From Isoptericola sp. (GTDB lineage Bacteria; Actinomycetota; Actinomycetes; Actinomycetales; Cellulomonadaceae), in NCBI GenBank assembly GCA_031180595.1, contig JAPSLQ010000003.1, positions 1 through 56,506 of the forward strand: a DNA stretch of 56,506 nt. Reading direction: 5' to 3'. Below, piece after piece: positions 28,212-40,027 of the stretch; position 1 is the stretch's first letter; every line of letters begins with the position of its first letter. The notes under the pieces are model-generated. The model was given only the letters and a program-made list of their open reading frames with translations, searched no databases and was not told the DNA's origin. Made by a program: the position numbers and the translations under genes.

Positions 28212-31200
28212 GCGCCACCTCCATGATCTGCTCCCACAGCGACGGGTCGAAGTCGTCGCCCTCGCCGAGCGGCCTGCCGGCCGCCTCGGCCTCCGCGAGC
28301 GCGGTGCGCACGCGGGCCCAGCCCACGGGCAGGACGCGCGAGAACCGCTCGCGCGCCTGCGGGTCGGCCAGCAGCTCTGCCGCCACCGGCGAACCGGTCT
28401 CGGCCTGGTGGCGCTCCATGAGCCCGCGCACGAGCTCCCAGTCGCCGTCCTCGAGCGGACCGACGACGAGCTCGCCGCTCGTGGTCGCCTGGGTGTTCAT
28501 CGCGACGGCACGCAGGTCCAGGACGTACGCGACGCCGCCCGACATGCCGGCGCCGAAGTTGCGTCCGGTGGGCCCGAGCACGAGCACCGTACCGCCCGTC
28601 ATGTACTCGCAGCCGTGGTCGCCCACGCCCTCGACGACGAGCGTGGCACCCGAGTTGCGCACGCCGAAGCGCTCCCCCACGCGTCCGCGCAGGAAGATCT
28701 CGCCCGACGTCGCGCCGTAGCCGACGACGTTGCCCGCGACGACGTTCGCGGCGCCCTCGAGCACGGCGGCCTTGTCGGGGCGCGCGACGATCCGCCCGCC
28801 CGACAGCCCCTTGCCGACGTAGTCGTTCGCGTCGCCGAACAGGCGCAGCGTGACGCCGCGGGGCAGGAACGCGCCGAGCGACTGGCCGGCGGAGCCCGTG
28901 AGCGTCACGTCGATCGTGTCGTCGGGCAGGCCCGCGCCGCGGTACCGCTTGGTGACCTCGTGGCCGAGCATCGTGCCCACCGTGCGGTTGACGTTGCGCA
29001 CGGGCAGCTCGATCTTCACCGGCAGGGCGTCCTCGAGCGCGGGACGCGCCAGGTCGACGAGCTGGTTGTCGAGCGCCTTGTCGAGCCCGTGGTCCTGCGC
29101 CTTGGTGCGGTGCAGCGCCGTCCCCGGCGCGGGCTCCGGCTTGGCCAGCACGGGCGCGAGGTCCAGCCCCTGGGCCTTCCAGTGGTCGACGGCCTTGCGG
29201 GTGTCGAGCGCCTGCACCTGGCCGACGGCCTCGTCGATCGAGCGGAAGCCGAGCGACGCGAGGTGCTCGCGCACCTCGTGGGCGATGAACTCGAAGAAGT
29301 TCACGACGAACTCGGGCTTGCCCGTGAACCGCTTGCGCAGCTCCGGGTTCTGCGTCGCCACGCCCACCGGGCAGGTGTCGAGGTGGCACACGCGCATCAT
29401 GACGCAGCCGGAGACGACCATCGGCGCAGTCGCGAAGCCGAACTCCTCGGCGCCCAGCAGCGCGGCCACGACGACGTCGCGGCCCGTCTTCATCTGCCCG
29501 TCGACCTGGACGACGATGCGGTCGCGCAGGTTGTTGAGCACGAGCGTCTGCTGCGTCTCGGCGAGGCCGATCTCCCACGGCGTGCCGGCGTGCTTGAGCG
29601 ACGTGAGCGGGCTCGCGCCCGTGCCGCCGTCGTGCCCGGAGATCAGCACGACGTCCGCGTGGGCCTTGGACACGCCCGTCGCGACGGTGCCGACGCCGAA
29701 CTCGGAGACGAGCTTGACGTGGATCCGCGCGGCCGGGTTGGCGTTCTTGGCGTCGTGGATGAGCTGCGCCAGGTCCTCGATCGAGTAGATGTCGTGGTGC
29801 GGCGGCGGCGAGATGAGGCCGACGCCGGGGGTCGAGTGCCGGGTGCGGGCCACCCAGGGGTAGACCTTGGGCCCGGGCAGCTGACCGCCCTCACCCGGCT
29901 TGGCACCCTGCGCGAGCTTGATCTGGATGTCGTCGGCGTTCGTGAGGTACTCGCTCGTCACGCCGAAGCGGCCGGACGCGATCTGCTTGACGCGCGAGCG
30001 CCGCTCCGGGTCGTACAGGCGGTCCGGGTCCTCGCCGCCCTCGCCCGTGTTGGAGCGGCCGCCGAGCCGGTTCATGGCGATCGCGAGCGTCTCGTGCGCC
30101 TCGGCCGAGATCGAGCCGTACGACATGGCGCCCGTGTTGAACCGCTTGACGATCTCGCTGACCGGCTCGACCTCCTCGATCGGCACCGGCTCGCGGTCCG
30201 GGTTGAAGCGCAGCAGGCCGCGCAGCGTCATGAGCCGGCGTGACTGCTCGTCGACGCGGCGCGTGTACTGCCGAAAGATGTCCATCCGGCCCGTGCGCGT
30301 CGCGTGCTGCAGCCGGAACACGGTCTCGGGGTCGAACAGGTGCTCCTCGCCGTCGCGGCGCCACTGGTACTCGCCGCCCGTGGTGAGGCGCTGGTGGGGC
30401 TTGTGGTTGCCCGACGCCGGGTACGCCTCGGCGTGGCGGGCGGCGACCTCGGCCGCGATGACGTCGAGCCCGATGCCGCCGAGACGGCTCGTGGTGCCCG
30501 TGAAGTAGTCCTCGACGAGCTCGTGCGAGAGCCCGACGGCCTCGAAGATCTGCGCACCGCGGTACGACATGATCGTCGAGATCCCCATCTTGCTCATGAC
30601 CTTGAGCACGCCCTTGCCGAGCGCCTTGATGAGGTTGGCGACGGCCTTCTCGGGCGTGACGTCGAGGTAGCCCCGGCGCGCGAGGTCCTCGACCGTCTCC
30701 ATGGCCAGGTACGGGTTGACCGCGGCCGCGCCGTACCCGATGAGCAGCGCGACGTGGTGCACCTCGCGCACGTCGCCGGCCTCGACCAGCAGCGAGATGC
30801 GCGTGCGGGTGTGGCGACGCAGCAGGTGGTGGTGCACCGCGCTCGTGAGCAGCAGCGACGGGATCGGGGCGAGCTCGGAGTCGGAGTCGCGGTCGGACAG
30901 CACGATGTGCGTCGCGCCGGCCTCGATGTGGCCGTCGACCTCCGCGAAGATCTGCTCGAGGCGCTCCTGCAGCGCCCTGCCGCCGCCCGAGACCTCGTAG
31001 AGGCCGCGCACGGTCACGGCGCGGAAGGTCCCCTCGAGCCGCTCGTCGCGGTCGATGCGCACGATCTTGGCGAGCTGGTCGTTGTCGAGCACGGGGAATG
31101 GCAGGACGACCTTGCGCGCGTGGTCGGGCGTGTCGTCGAGCAGGTTGGGCTCGGGGCCGATCGCGCCGCCGATCGAGGTGACGAGCTCCTCGCGGATCGC

Positions 31201-32772
31201 GTCGAGCGGCGGGTTCGTCACCTGCGCGAACATCTGCGTGAAGTAGTCGAACAGCAGGCGCGGACGCTGCGAGAGCACCGCGATCGGCGTGTCGGACCCC
31301 ATCGCTCCCAGCGGCTCGGCGCCGGCGTTCGCCATGGGCGACAGGATGATCCTGAGCTCCTCGGTCGTGTACCCGAAGGCGCGCTGGCGGCGCTGGACCG
31401 AGGCGGGGCTGTGCGCGACGTGCTCGCGCTCCGGGAGCGACTCGAGCGCGATCGACTGCTCGGCGATCCACTGCGCGTAGGGGCGCTGCGCCGCGAGCTG
31501 CGACTTGATCTCGTCGTCCTCCACGATCCGGCCCTGGCCGGTGTCGACGAGGAACATGCGTCCCGGCTCGAGCCGGCCCTTGCGGATGACGGTCGCGGGG
31601 TCGAGGTCGAGCACGCCGGCCTCGGAGGCGAGCACGACGAGCCCGTCCTCGGTGACCCAGTAGCGCCCGGGGCGCAGGCCGTTGCGGTCGAGCACGGCGC
31701 CGACGAGCGTGCCGTCGGTGAAGGTCAGGCACGCCGGGCCGTCCCACGGCTCGATGAGGTTGGCGTGGTACTCGTAGAACGCCCGCCGCGCGGGGTCCAT
31801 CTCGGCGTGGTTCTCCCACGCCTCGGGGATCATCATGAGCACCGAGTGCGGCAGCGACCGGCCGCCGAGGTGCAGCAGCTCGAGCACCTCGTCGAAGCTC
31901 GCGGAGTCGCTCGACCCCTCCGTGCACACGGGCAGCAGCGGCGTCAGGTCGCCGAGCGCCTCGCTCGCGAGGGTGCCCTCGCGGGCCGCCATCCAGTTGC
32001 GGTTCCCGCGCACGGTGTTGATCTCGCCGTTGTGCGCCACGAGGCGGAACGGCTGCGCCAGCGGCCACGACGGGAACGTGTTGGTCGAGAAGCGCGAGTG
32101 CACGAGCGCGATCTCCGACGCGTACCGCGGGTCGGACAGGTCCGGGAAGAACGGCTCGAGCTGGGCCGTGGTGAGCATGCCCTTGTACGTCAGCGTCCGC
32201 GCGGACAGCGACGCGAGGAACAGGTCCAGCTCGTTCTGGGCGCGCTTGCGCAGCCGGTAGGCGCGGCGGTCGAGGTCGATGCCGGCGAGCTCGCGGGACG
32301 GGTCCGCGACGACGACCTGGCGGAACATCGGCATGGAGGCGCGCGCCGTCGGGCCGACGAGGTCGGCGGTCACGGGCACGTCGCGCCACGCGAGCACGTC
32401 GAGCTTCTCCTCGGCGGCGATCGCCTCGAACCGGCGGGCGACGGCGTCCGCCTCCGCGACGTCGGTCGGCAGGAACGCCATGCCGATCGCGTAGCGGCCG
32501 GCGGACGGCAGGTCGGCGTCGATGACGTCGCGCAGGAACGCGTCCGGGATCTGGGTGAGGATCCCGGCACCGTCCCCGCTGTCCTCCTCGGCCCCGACGG
32601 CACCGCGGTGGTCGAGGTTCAGCAGGGCGGTGAGGCCCGCGTCCACGATGTCGCGGCCGGGCGTCCCGCGCAGGGTCGCGACGAACGCGACACCGCACGC
32701 GTCGTGCTCGGCCGCGGGGTCGTAGAGGCCCTGCGCCGTGGGCGCGGCGACCCGATGCTGCGGCGTGGTCAT
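28204..32772 (-). CDS. gltB: Glutamate synthase (NADPH) large subunit
   Basis: The 1522-residue alpha subunit makes two glutamates from glutamine and 2-oxoglutarate. It carries an N-terminal Ntn glutaminase whose nucleophile is Cys26 ([13 protein letters not shown]), so about 25 residues are probably removed on maturation. The FMN-binding synthase domain follows, then a 3Fe-4S cluster motif C-x5-C-x4-C ([12 protein letters not shown], ~residues 1125-1136) and a GXGXG beta-helix at the end. The ATG at 32772 is used, with AGGAGG nine bases upstream; a GTG six bases earlier is too close to that site. A palindrome precedes the ribosome site. Confidence 0.96.
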   Translation of the reverse strand: MTTPQHRVAAPTAQGLYDPAAEHDACGVAFVATLRGTPGRDIVDAGLTALLNLDHRGAVGAEEDSGDGAGILTQIPDAFLRDVIDADLPSAGRYAIGMAFLPTDVAEADAVARRFEAIAAEEKLDVLAWRDVPVTADLVGPTARASMPMFRQVVVADPSRELAGIDLDRRAYRLRKRAQNELDLFLASLSARTLTYKGMLTTAQLEPFFPDLSDPRYASEIALVHSRFSTNTFPSWPLAQPFRLVAHNGEINTVRGNRNWMAAREGTLASEALGDLTPLLPVCTEGSSDSASFDEVLELLHLGGRSLPHSVLMMIPEAWENHAEMDPARRAFYEYHANLIEPWDGPACLTFTDGTLVGAVLDRNGLRPGRYWVTEDGLVVLASEAGVLDLDPATVIRKGRLEPGRMFLVDTGQGRIVEDDEIKSQLAAQRPYAQWIAEQSIALESLPEREHVAHSPASVQRRQRAFGYTTEELRIILSPMANAGAEPLGAMGSDTPIAVLSQRPRLLFDYFTQMFAQVTNPPLDAIREELVTSIGGAIGPEPNLLDDTPDHARKVVLPFPVLDNDQLAKIVRIDRDERLEGTFRAVTVRGLYEVSGGGRALQERLEQIFAEVDGHIEAGATHIVLSDRDSDSELAPIPSLLLTSAVHHHLLRRHTRTRISLLVEAGDVREVHHVALLIGYGAAAVNPYLAMETVEDLARRGYLDVTPEKAVANLIKALGKGVLKVMSKMGISTIMSYRGAQIFEAVGLSHELVEDYFTGTTSRLGGIGLDVIAAEVAARHAEAYPASGNHKPHQRLTTGGEYQWRRDGEEHLFDPETVFRLQHATRTGRMDIFRQYTRRVDEQSRRLMTLRGLLRFNPDREPVPIEEVEPVSEIVKRFNTGAMSYGSISAEAHETLAIAMNRLGGRSNTGEGGEDPDRLYDPERRSRVKQIASGRFGVTSEYLTNADDIQIKLAQGAKPGEGGQLPGPKVYPWVARTRHSTPGVGLISPPPHHDIYSIEDLAQLIHDAKNANPAARIHVKLVSEFGVGTVATGVSKAHADVVLISGHDGGTGASPLTSLKHAGTPWEIGLAETQQTLVLNNLRDRIVVQVDGQMKTGRDVVVAALLGAEEFGFATAPMVVSGCVMMRVCHLDTCPVGVATQNPELRKRFTGKPEFVVNFFEFIAHEVREHLASLGFRSIDEAVGQVQALDTRKAVDHWKAQGLDLAPVLAKPEPAPGTALHRTKAQDHGLDKALDNQLVDLARPALEDALPVKIELPVRNVNRTVGTMLGHEVTKRYRGAGLPDDTIDVTLTGSAGQSLGAFLPRGVTLRLFGDANDYVGKGLSGGRIVARPDKAAVLEGAANVVAGNVVGYGATSGEIFLRGRVGERFGVRNSGATLVVEGVGDHGCEYMTGGTVLVLGPTGRNFGAGMSGGVAYVLDLRAVAMNTQATTSGELVVGPLEDGDWELVRGLMERHQAETGSPVAAELLADPQARERFSRVLPVGWARVRTALAEAEAAGRPLGEGDDFDPSLWEQIMEVARG

Positions 32773-32781
32773 CAACACCGT

Positions 32782-32805
32782 CCTCCTGCGCCCGCATGCG
32801 GGCGC
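32782..32805 (-). promoter_or_regulatory. Palindrome abutting the gltB ribosome-binding site
   Basis: GCGCCCGCATGCGGGCGC (32788-32805) is an 18-base perfect palindrome directly 5' of AGGAGG (32782-32787). It could be a dimeric repressor operator or an RNA hairpin affecting ribosome access. No factor can be named from sequence. Confidence 0.5.
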
Positions 32806-32858
32806 GTCTGCTTTCCAGGGATGGTCGGGACGTCCTCGGCCCGTGGGACTCAGGTGGT

Positions 32859-32889
32859 GGCACGGACCGGGTGTGCCCGGAACCGTGCC
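32859..32889 (-). terminator. Terminator hairpin after lgt
   Basis: GGCACGG...CCGTGCC with an inner CCGGG/CCCGG stem and CACA loop (minus strand) starts three bases past the lgt stop. It would separate the trp-lgt unit from gltBD. Confidence 0.65.
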
Positions 32890-32892
32890 GCC

Positions 32893-33918
32893 TCAGGCGC
32901 GCGCTGCCGTGCCAGGGTCGGGCCCGGCAGCCTCCGCGTCCTCACCGGCGTCGCCGGTGCTCGTGGTGTCGTCCGCGTCCGCGTCGGGTGCGGTGTCCGC
33001 ATCCCCGTCCGCCTCGGCGTGGGTGTCCGCCTCCGCCTGCGCGGGCCGCTCGCGGCCGGGCAGCTCGACACCGTCCTCACGGCCCGGGTGCAGCCGGCCG
33101 ACGACGACGATCGCGACGACGGCACCGAGGCCGACGACGATCGACGTCCACACGTTCAGCCGGAGCCCGAGCACGTGCTCGGCGGTGTCGATGCGAAGCA
33201 TCTCGATCCACACCCTGCCGAGGGTGTAGAGCGCGACGTACGCCCAGAATACTCGCCCATGACCGAGCCTGTACCGACGGTCTAGCCAGACGAGGACGGC
33301 GGCCGCCGCGAGGTTCCACAACATCTCGTAGAGGAACGTCGGGTGGAACAGCGTACCCTCCGCGAACGACGTGCCCGTCGTGGCGTTGAGACGCTCGATG
33401 ACCTGCGGGGAGATCTCCAGGCCCCACGGCAGCGTCGTGGGCGCCCCGAAGAGCTCCTGGTTGAACCAGTTGCCGAGGCGGCCGACGGCCTGGGCGACGA
33501 GCAGGCCGGGCGCGAGCGCGTCGGCGAACGCGGGCAGCCGCACACCGAGCCGGCGGCAGCCGATCCAGGCGCCGACCGCACCGAGCGCGACGGCGCCCCA
33601 GATGCCGAGGCCGCCCTCCCACACGTAGAGCGCGCGCACCGGGTCGCCGTCGGGACCCCAGTACGGGTCCGGCGTCGAGAACACGTGGTAGAGCCGTCCG
33701 CCGACGATGCCGAACGGCACCGCCCAGAAGGCGATCTCGAGCACGTCGTCGGGGTTGCCGCCCCGCGCGGCCCAGCGCCTCGCCGTCATCCAGATCGCGA
33801 CCGCGATGCCGGCGAGGATGGCGAGGGCGTACGCCCGCAGGGGCAGGGGCCCGAGGTACCAGGTGTGCTGGCTCGGGCTCGGGATCGACGTCGCGAGCGT
33901 GGTGAGCGTGCCGGTCAC
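32893..33918 (-). CDS. lgt: Prolipoprotein diacylglyceryl transferase
   Basis: The 341-residue membrane enzyme adds diacylglycerol to the lipobox Cys of prelipoproteins. It has about seven membrane helices, LPLRAYALAILAG near the start, the RLYHVFSTPD segment, and the signature GRLGNWFNQELFG (~residues 139-151) with conserved Arg and Asn. The GTG start overlaps the trpA stop by four bases. After the last helix the cytoplasmic tail (~residues 275-341) is dominated by Asp, Ala and Glu with repeated D-A-D-A-like runs. The FKBP lipoprotein in this window is one likely substrate. Confidence 0.94.
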   Translation of the reverse strand: MTGTLTTLATSIPSPSQHTWYLGPLPLRAYALAILAGIAVAIWMTARRWAARGGNPDDVLEIAFWAVPFGIVGGRLYHVFSTPDPYWGPDGDPVRALYVWEGGLGIWGAVALGAVGAWIGCRRLGVRLPAFADALAPGLLVAQAVGRLGNWFNQELFGAPTTLPWGLEISPQVIERLNATTGTSFAEGTLFHPTFLYEMLWNLAAAAVLVWLDRRYRLGHGRVFWAYVALYTLGRVWIEMLRIDTAEHVLGLRLNVWTSIVVGLGAVVAIVVVGRLHPGREDGVELPGRERPAQAEADTHAEADGDADTAPDADADDTTSTGDAGEDAEAAGPDPGTAARA

Positions 33919-34771
33919 GAGGCCGCCTCCGTGGTCGTGGTGCGGGTCGTGGTGCGAGCGCCGCGGACGCCGTCCGCCAGCTCGCCGGTCAGGCGCCCGA
34001 GGGCGTCGAGGCGCGCGGTCCACGGGGCGTCGTCGAGCAGGGTCCGCACGAGCGCGGACCCGACGATCACGCCGTCCGCGTACCGGCCCACCTCCGCCGC
34101 CTGCGCGCCCGTGGACACGCCGAGGCCGACGCAGACGTTCTCCGCGCCGGCGGCCCGGGTGTCGGCGACGAGCTGCTCGGCCTTCGCGCCGACCTGGCTC
34201 CGGACCCCCGTGACCCCCATCGTCGAGGCGGCGTAGACGAAGCCGCGGGAGGCGGCAGCGGTCAGCCGCAGGCGCTCGGTCGTCGAGCTGGGCGCGACGA
34301 GGAACACGCGGTCCAGGCCCTGCGCGTCCGACGCCGCGATCCAGTCGCGGCCCTCGTCGGGGACGAGGTCGGGCGTGATGAGGCCCGCAGCCCCGGCCGT
34401 GGCCAGGTCGCGAGCGAAGGCGTCGACTCCGTAGCGCAGCACCGGGTTCCAGTACGTCATCACGAGAACCGGCGTCGACGGCGAGTGGTCCTGGAGCGCC
34501 TCGACGACGCGGAGCACGTCCCGCACGTGTGTGCCGGCGGCCAGCGCCGCCTCGGTGGCACGCTGGACCACCGGTCCGTCGATGACCGGGTCGGTGTAGG
34601 GGATGCCGAGCTCGACGATGTCCGCGCCCGCGTCGATCATCGCGGTGATCGCCTCGACCGAGCGCGCGACCGTCGGGAACCCGGTCGGCAGGTAGCCGAC
34701 GAGCGCCGGCCGCCCCTCGGCCCTGAGCTCGTCGAGACGCGCCCCGGTGCGCGACGTGCTGGTCGGGGCGC

Positions 34772-34775
<4 letters not shown>
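33915..34775 (-). CDS. trpA: Tryptophan synthase alpha subunit
   Basis: The 286-residue TIM-barrel enzyme splits indole-3-glycerol phosphate to indole, which passes to TrpB. Catalytic residues are visible in [19 protein letters not shown] (Glu and Asp, ~residues 53-71), and the phosphate-binding glycines appear in GLGVSTG and GVIVGSALV. The GTG start overlaps the trpB stop by four bases and the stop overlaps lgt, so trpB-trpA-lgt form one coupled unit. The tail is Thr/Arg rich. Confidence 0.95.
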
Positions 34776-36106
<1,331 letters not shown>

Positions 36107-36138
36107 GTGCTCTCCTTCGACGGGGGCGGGCTGGGACG

Positions 36139-36963
36139 TCACTGCTGGGCCGCGGGGCGCACCGACCACAGCGCCGGGTGCTGCCCGGCGGCGACGAGGT
36201 CGGCCACGGACTGCCGGGGCGCGCCGTCGGTCACGAGCGCCTCCCCCACGAGCACCGCGTGCGCGCCGGCCCGGGCGTACTCCATGACGTCGTGCGGCCC
36301 GCGCACGCCCGACTCGGCGACGCGCACGACGTCGTCGGGGATGTGCGGCGCAAGGCGCGCGAAGGTGCTCCGGTCGACCTCGAGGGTCTTCAGGTCGCGC
36401 GCGTTGACGCCCACGATGCGGGCGCCCGCGTCGAGCGCGCGGTGCACCTCGTCGACCGTGTGCGCCTCCACGAGGGCCGTCATGCCCAGCGAGTGGACCC
36501 GCTCGACGAGCGAGGTCAGCACCGTCTGCGGGAGCGCCGCGACGATGAGCAGGACGAGGTCGGCGCCGTGCGCGCGTGCCTCCCACACCTGGTACGGCGT
36601 GACGACGAAGTCCTTGCGCAGCACGGGCACGTCCACGCGCGCCCGCACGGCGTCGAGGTCGGCGAGGCTGCCGCGGAAGCGCCGCTCCTCGGTGAGGACC
36701 GAGATCGCGGTGGCGCCACCCTGGGCGTACTCGACCGCGAGCGCGGCCGGGTCCGTGATCGGTGCCAGCGCGCCCTTGCTCGGGCTCGAGCGCTTGACCT
36801 CGGCGATGACGGCGACGCGGTCCTCCGACAGCAGACGGCTGCAGGACTCGAGCGCCCCGGGCACGCGGGCGGCGCGCTCCTTGAGCTCGTCGAGCGAGGT
36901 GCGCGCCTGGCGCACGGCGAGGTCCTCGCGGACTCCCGCGACGATGTCCTCCAGGACCGTCAT
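36139..36963 (-). CDS. trpC: Indole-3-glycerol phosphate synthase
   Basis: The 274-residue TIM-barrel enzyme forms indole-3-glycerol phosphate. Family motifs are [15 protein letters not shown] (~52-66, catalytic Lys), [13 protein letters not shown] (~115), [29 protein letters not shown] and [12 protein letters not shown] start with GGGGAGG six bases upstream. It is a single-function protein, not fused to TrpF. The gap upstream (36964-37077) has a TACGAT that may be a -10 element, so trpCBA-lgt might have an internal promoter. Confidence 0.95.
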   Translation of the reverse strand: MTVLEDIVAGVREDLAVRQARTSLDELKERAARVPGALESCSRLLSEDRVAVIAEVKRSSPSKGALAPITDPAALAVEYAQGGATAISVLTEERRFRGSLADLDAVRARVDVPVLRKDFVVTPYQVWEARAHGADLVLLIVAALPQTVLTSLVERVHSLGMTALVEAHTVDEVHRALDAGARIVGVNARDLKTLEVDRSTFARLAPHIPDDVVRVAESGVRGPHDVMEYARAGAHAVLVGEALVTDGAPRQSVADLVAAGQHPALWSVRPAAQQ

Positions 36964-37077
36964 GCTCTACCTCCCCGTGGCGCCGGCTCGTTCTCGTCGG
37001 TCCAGACATCGTAGGCCCGTCTCAGAGTGAGACCGACCACGGCTCCGCAGTGCGAGACGGCGGCGGCGCCGGGGCGC

Positions 37078-37359
37078 TCAGTGCCGGTGGCCCGAGGCCT
37101 CGCGGCGAGGCTTCACGCCGGGCTTGGGCTGCCCGAAGCCCATGTTGCGCAGCACGAGGCCCAGGACGAGCGCGAGCAGGACGACGCCCATGCCGACCCA
37201 GAAGACCACGACGGCGGGCATGGCGACGCCGATCGCGGCGACGAGCGAGCCGATCATGACGCCGATCATCGCGGTCCAGGCCGCGACCGTGTGGCCGTGG
37301 TTGGCGGGCGGGACGGCCGGCGGCAGGTAGGCGATCTCGGCGTTGGTCTTCTCGGTCAT
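37078..37359 (-). CDS. HGxxPAAW family small membrane protein
   Basis: The 93-residue protein has the short motif NHGHTVAAW (~residues 21-29), two close membrane helices (about 28-50 and 52-72), and a basic, His-ending tail. Small proteins with an HGxxPAAW motif are a known actinobacterial family found beside trp genes; their function is not known. Here Pro of the motif is Val. It lies between the Trp-region membrane protein and trpC. ATG start; the ribosome site is weak. Confidence 0.8.
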   Translation of the reverse strand: MTEKTNAEIAYLPPAVPPANHGHTVAAWTAMIGVMIGSLVAAIGVAMPAVVVFWVGMGVVLLALVLGLVLRNMGFGQPKPGVKPRREASGHRH

Positions 37360-37397
37360 GGGTGGATGTGCCTTTCGTGACGTGGTGCGGTCCCAGC

Positions 37398-38009
37398 CTA
37401 TCGGTCCGCCGACGGGTCGGTGCCCCGTGACAGCGCGTCCCAGTCGTCGTGCGCGTCGGGCCCGGCGGGCGGGCCCGCGTCCGCGTGCGCACCGCCGTCG
37501 GTGCCGGCACCGGCACCGGCGCGCTCGTGACGTCCCGACGTCGCGCCCCAGGCGGGTGCACCCGCCGCGGCGAGCACCGCGGCGGCCGCGACGAGCACGC
37601 CCACGACGACGGCGGTCCAGGGCCACGGCGTGACGACGACCGGTGTCGTGAGCTCGGTGACGCCCGCGGCGTCCGCGGCACCGGCCGTGGCCGCGGGAAG
37701 CGGGTCCACCAGGACCACGGCGGCCGACCCCGCGACGAGCAGCCCGGCGAGCGCGGCGACGGCGAGCGCGAGCCAGCGCGCGACCCGCCCGGCGATCGCG
37801 AGCACGAGCCCCGCCGCGACGACCACGAGCGCGCCGGCGCCCACGGCGGGGGCCGCCGTCGTGCCGGCGACCTCGACCGCGACCCGGGGCTCGAGCGCCG
37901 TCGCGACGGTGGTGCGCACCCAGGTGGGCACGGCCGCGCCGAGCGCCGCGACGCCGAGCGCGACGAGCACCCACACGGCCCGCGACCGCGAGCGGAGCCC
38001 CGGCGTCAC
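37398..38009 (-). CDS. Trp-region conserved membrane protein
   Basis: The 203-residue protein has four hydrophobic segments (about residues 10-28, 55-72, 76-98 and 131-150) and a long hydrophilic C-terminal tail rich in Ala, Gly and Asp. It matches the conserved hypothetical membrane protein that follows trpE in many actinobacteria; a role in Trp transport or enzyme anchoring has been guessed but not shown. The GTG start overlaps the trpE stop by four bases. Confidence 0.82.
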   Translation of the reverse strand: MTPGLRSRSRAVWVLVALGVAALGAAVPTWVRTTVATALEPRVAVEVAGTTAAPAVGAGALVVVAAGLVLAIAGRVARWLALAVAALAGLLVAGSAAVVLVDPLPAATAGAADAAGVTELTTPVVVTPWPWTAVVVGVLVAAAAVLAAAGAPAWGATSGRHERAGAGAGTDGGAHADAGPPAGPDAHDDWDALSRGTDPSADR

Positions 38010-39577
38010 AGCGACCCGAACCTCGCGGCGAGCTGCACCGCGCGCACCGCGGCGGCGGCCTTGTTGCGCGACTCGGCGTACTCGAGCGCCGGCACGGAGT
38101 CGGCGACGATGCCGCCGCCGGCCTGGACGGACGCACGGCCCTCACGCACGAACGCCGTGCGGATCGCGATGGCCATGTCCATGTTGCCGCCGAAGTCGAA
38201 GTACCCGACCGTGCCGCCGTAGATGCCCCGCGACGCGGGCTCCAGCTCGTCGATCAGGGCGATCGCGCGCGGCTTGGGGGCGCCCGAGAGGGTGCCGGCC
38301 GGGAACGTCGCCCGCAGCGCGTCGAGCGCCGTGGCGCCCGCCCGCAGCCGGCCGACGACGGTCGAGCACAGGTGCATGATGTGGCTGAACCGGCGCGTGA
38401 CCATGAACTCGACGACCTCGACGCTCGTCGGCTCGCAGACCTTGACCAGGTCGTTGCGCGACAGGTCGACGAGCATGAGGTGCTCGGCGCGCTCCTTGGG
38501 GTCGGCGAGCAGCTCCTCGCCGAGCGCGACGTCCTCCTCGACGGTCGCCCCGCGCGGGCGCGAGCCGGCGATCGGGTACGTCGTGGCGTGCCCGTCCGTG
38601 ACCTTGACGAGCGTCTCCGGGCTCGACCCCACGACCGCGAAGTCCCGGCCCGCCGGGTCGGTCAGGTGGAAGTAGTACATGTAGGGGCTGGGGTTGATCG
38701 TGCGCAGCGCCCGGTAGACGTCGAGCGGGTCGGCCGGGCAGTCGAGGTCGAGGCGCTGGGACAGCACCACCTGGAACACCTCGCCGTCGCGGATCGCCTC
38801 CTGGCCGGCCCGGACGGCCGCCTCGAACTCGTCGCGCGTCGAGCGGAACTCGAGCTCGGGCACGACGACGTCCGCCTCGTCGCGCAGGACCGTCCGTACG
38901 CCCGGCGACGGCGCGGCGAGGCGTGCCGCCAGCCCGTCGAGCCGGGCGACGGCGTCCGCGTGCGCCTCGTCGACGCGCTCGTCGGTGGCGTCGGCGTTGA
39001 TCGCGTTGGCCACGAGCCAGACCGACCCCGAGTGGTGGTCGATCGCCACGAGGTCCGTCGCCAGGCACAGGGTCAGCTCGGGCACGCCGAGCTCGTCGGG
39101 CGCGTTCGCGGGCAGGGTCGGCTCCCAGTGCCGCACGACGTCCCAGCCGAGCGCGCCGGCCATCCCGCCCGTGAGCGGCGGCAGGCCCTCGATCGGCGGC
39201 GTCCGCAGCGCCTCGAGGGCCGCGCCGAGGACCTCGACGACGTCGCCCGACGTCGGGATGCCCACGGGTACGTCACCCGTCCACACCGCCTGGCCGCCGT
39301 CGGAGCTCAGGGTCGCGCGCGAGGCGACGCCCACGAACGACCAGCGCGACCACGTGCCGGACGCGTCGGCGGACTCGAGCACGAACGTGCCCGGCCGCCC
39401 CTGCGCGAGCGTGCGGTACAGGCCGACGGGCGTGACGTCGTCGGCGAGCACGCGACGCACGACCGGGACGACCCGGCGGTCGCGGGCGAGCTCGCGGAAC
39501 GTCTCCAGGCCGGGCCAGGTCGCGCCCCAGGCGAGCTCGTCGGCCGTCGGGGCGGGGGTGTGCGTGTCCGTGGTCAC
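38006..39577 (-). CDS. trpE: Anthranilate synthase component I
   Basis: The 523-residue enzyme converts chorismate to anthranilate using ammonia from a separate TrpG subunit, which is not in this window. The feedback site shows as [10 protein letters not shown] (~residues 66-75), and the catalytic domain has [39 protein letters not shown], and [14 protein letters not shown]. The GTG start overlaps the hisI stop by four bases, placing trpE in the his-linked chain. Length is normal for a stand-alone TrpE. Confidence 0.95.
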   Translation of the reverse strand: MTTDTHTPAPTADELAWGATWPGLETFRELARDRRVVPVVRRVLADDVTPVGLYRTLAQGRPGTFVLESADASGTWSRWSFVGVASRATLSSDGGQAVWTGDVPVGIPTSGDVVEVLGAALEALRTPPIEGLPPLTGGMAGALGWDVVRHWEPTLPANAPDELGVPELTLCLATDLVAIDHHSGSVWLVANAINADATDERVDEAHADAVARLDGLAARLAAPSPGVRTVLRDEADVVVPELEFRSTRDEFEAAVRAGQEAIRDGEVFQVVLSQRLDLDCPADPLDVYRALRTINPSPYMYYFHLTDPAGRDFAVVGSSPETLVKVTDGHATTYPIAGSRPRGATVEEDVALGEELLADPKERAEHLMLVDLSRNDLVKVCEPTSVEVVEFMVTRRFSHIMHLCSTVVGRLRAGATALDALRATFPAGTLSGAPKPRAIALIDELEPASRGIYGGTVGYFDFGGNMDMAIAIRTAFVREGRASVQAGGGIVADSVPALEYAESRNKAAAAVRAVQLAARFGSL

Positions 39578-39975
39578 CGGGCCTCCTCGTCCTGCGGGTT
39601 CCCGACGACGGCGGGCAGCTCGCCGCCGGCGTCGAAGCACGTCCGGGCGCCCGTGTGGCACGCGGCACCCACCTGGTCCACCTTGACCAGCAGCGCGTCG
39701 CCGTCGCAGTCGATCGCGACCGACCTGACGTGCTGCACGTGGCCGGACGTGTCCCCCTTGCGCCAGTACTCCTGGCGCGACCGGCTCCAGAACGTGACGC
39801 GGCCGGTCGTCAGGGTGCGGTGCAGGGCCTCGTCGTCCATCCAGCCGAGCATGAGCACCTCGCCGCTGTCGTGCTGCTGCACGATCGCGGCCACGAGGCC
39901 GTCGGCGTCCCGCTTGAGACGGTCGGCGAGGGCGGGGTCGAGCGGGCTTGCGGTCAGGTCGGGCACGCGTGCCAT
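39574..39975 (-). CDS. hisI: Phosphoribosyl-AMP cyclohydrolase
   Basis: The 133-residue zinc/magnesium enzyme opens the adenine ring in His synthesis. It has [20 protein letters not shown] (~residues 61-80) and the metal-binding cysteines in AIDCDGDAL and CHTGARTC. It is the single-domain form without HisE. The ATG at 39975 is given; a GTG nine bases inside (39966) has GGGAGG at better distance and could be the real start. It is separated from hisF by two transporter genes. Confidence 0.94.
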   Translation of the reverse strand: MARVPDLTASPLDPALADRLKRDADGLVAAIVQQHDSGEVLMLGWMDDEALHRTLTTGRVTFWSRSRQEYWRKGDTSGHVQHVRSVAIDCDGDALLVKVDQVGAACHTGARTCFDAGGELPAVVGNPQDEEAR

Positions 39976-40027
39976 CCTCCCACGGCGCGGGGCGCGCGAC
40001 GGCGTCCGTCCACGTCAGGTCCTGTGG

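Noticed and set aside
29891-32863. A 990-residue frame in gltB on the same strand
   Set aside because: It is an out-of-frame shadow of gltB, dominated by Arg, Pro and Ala, while gltB itself shows all catalytic motifs.
36964-37077. Trp attenuator or leader peptide before trpC
   Set aside because: No short frame with clustered Trp codons was seen; only a small GTCTCA/TGAGAC hairpin and a weak -10 are visible.
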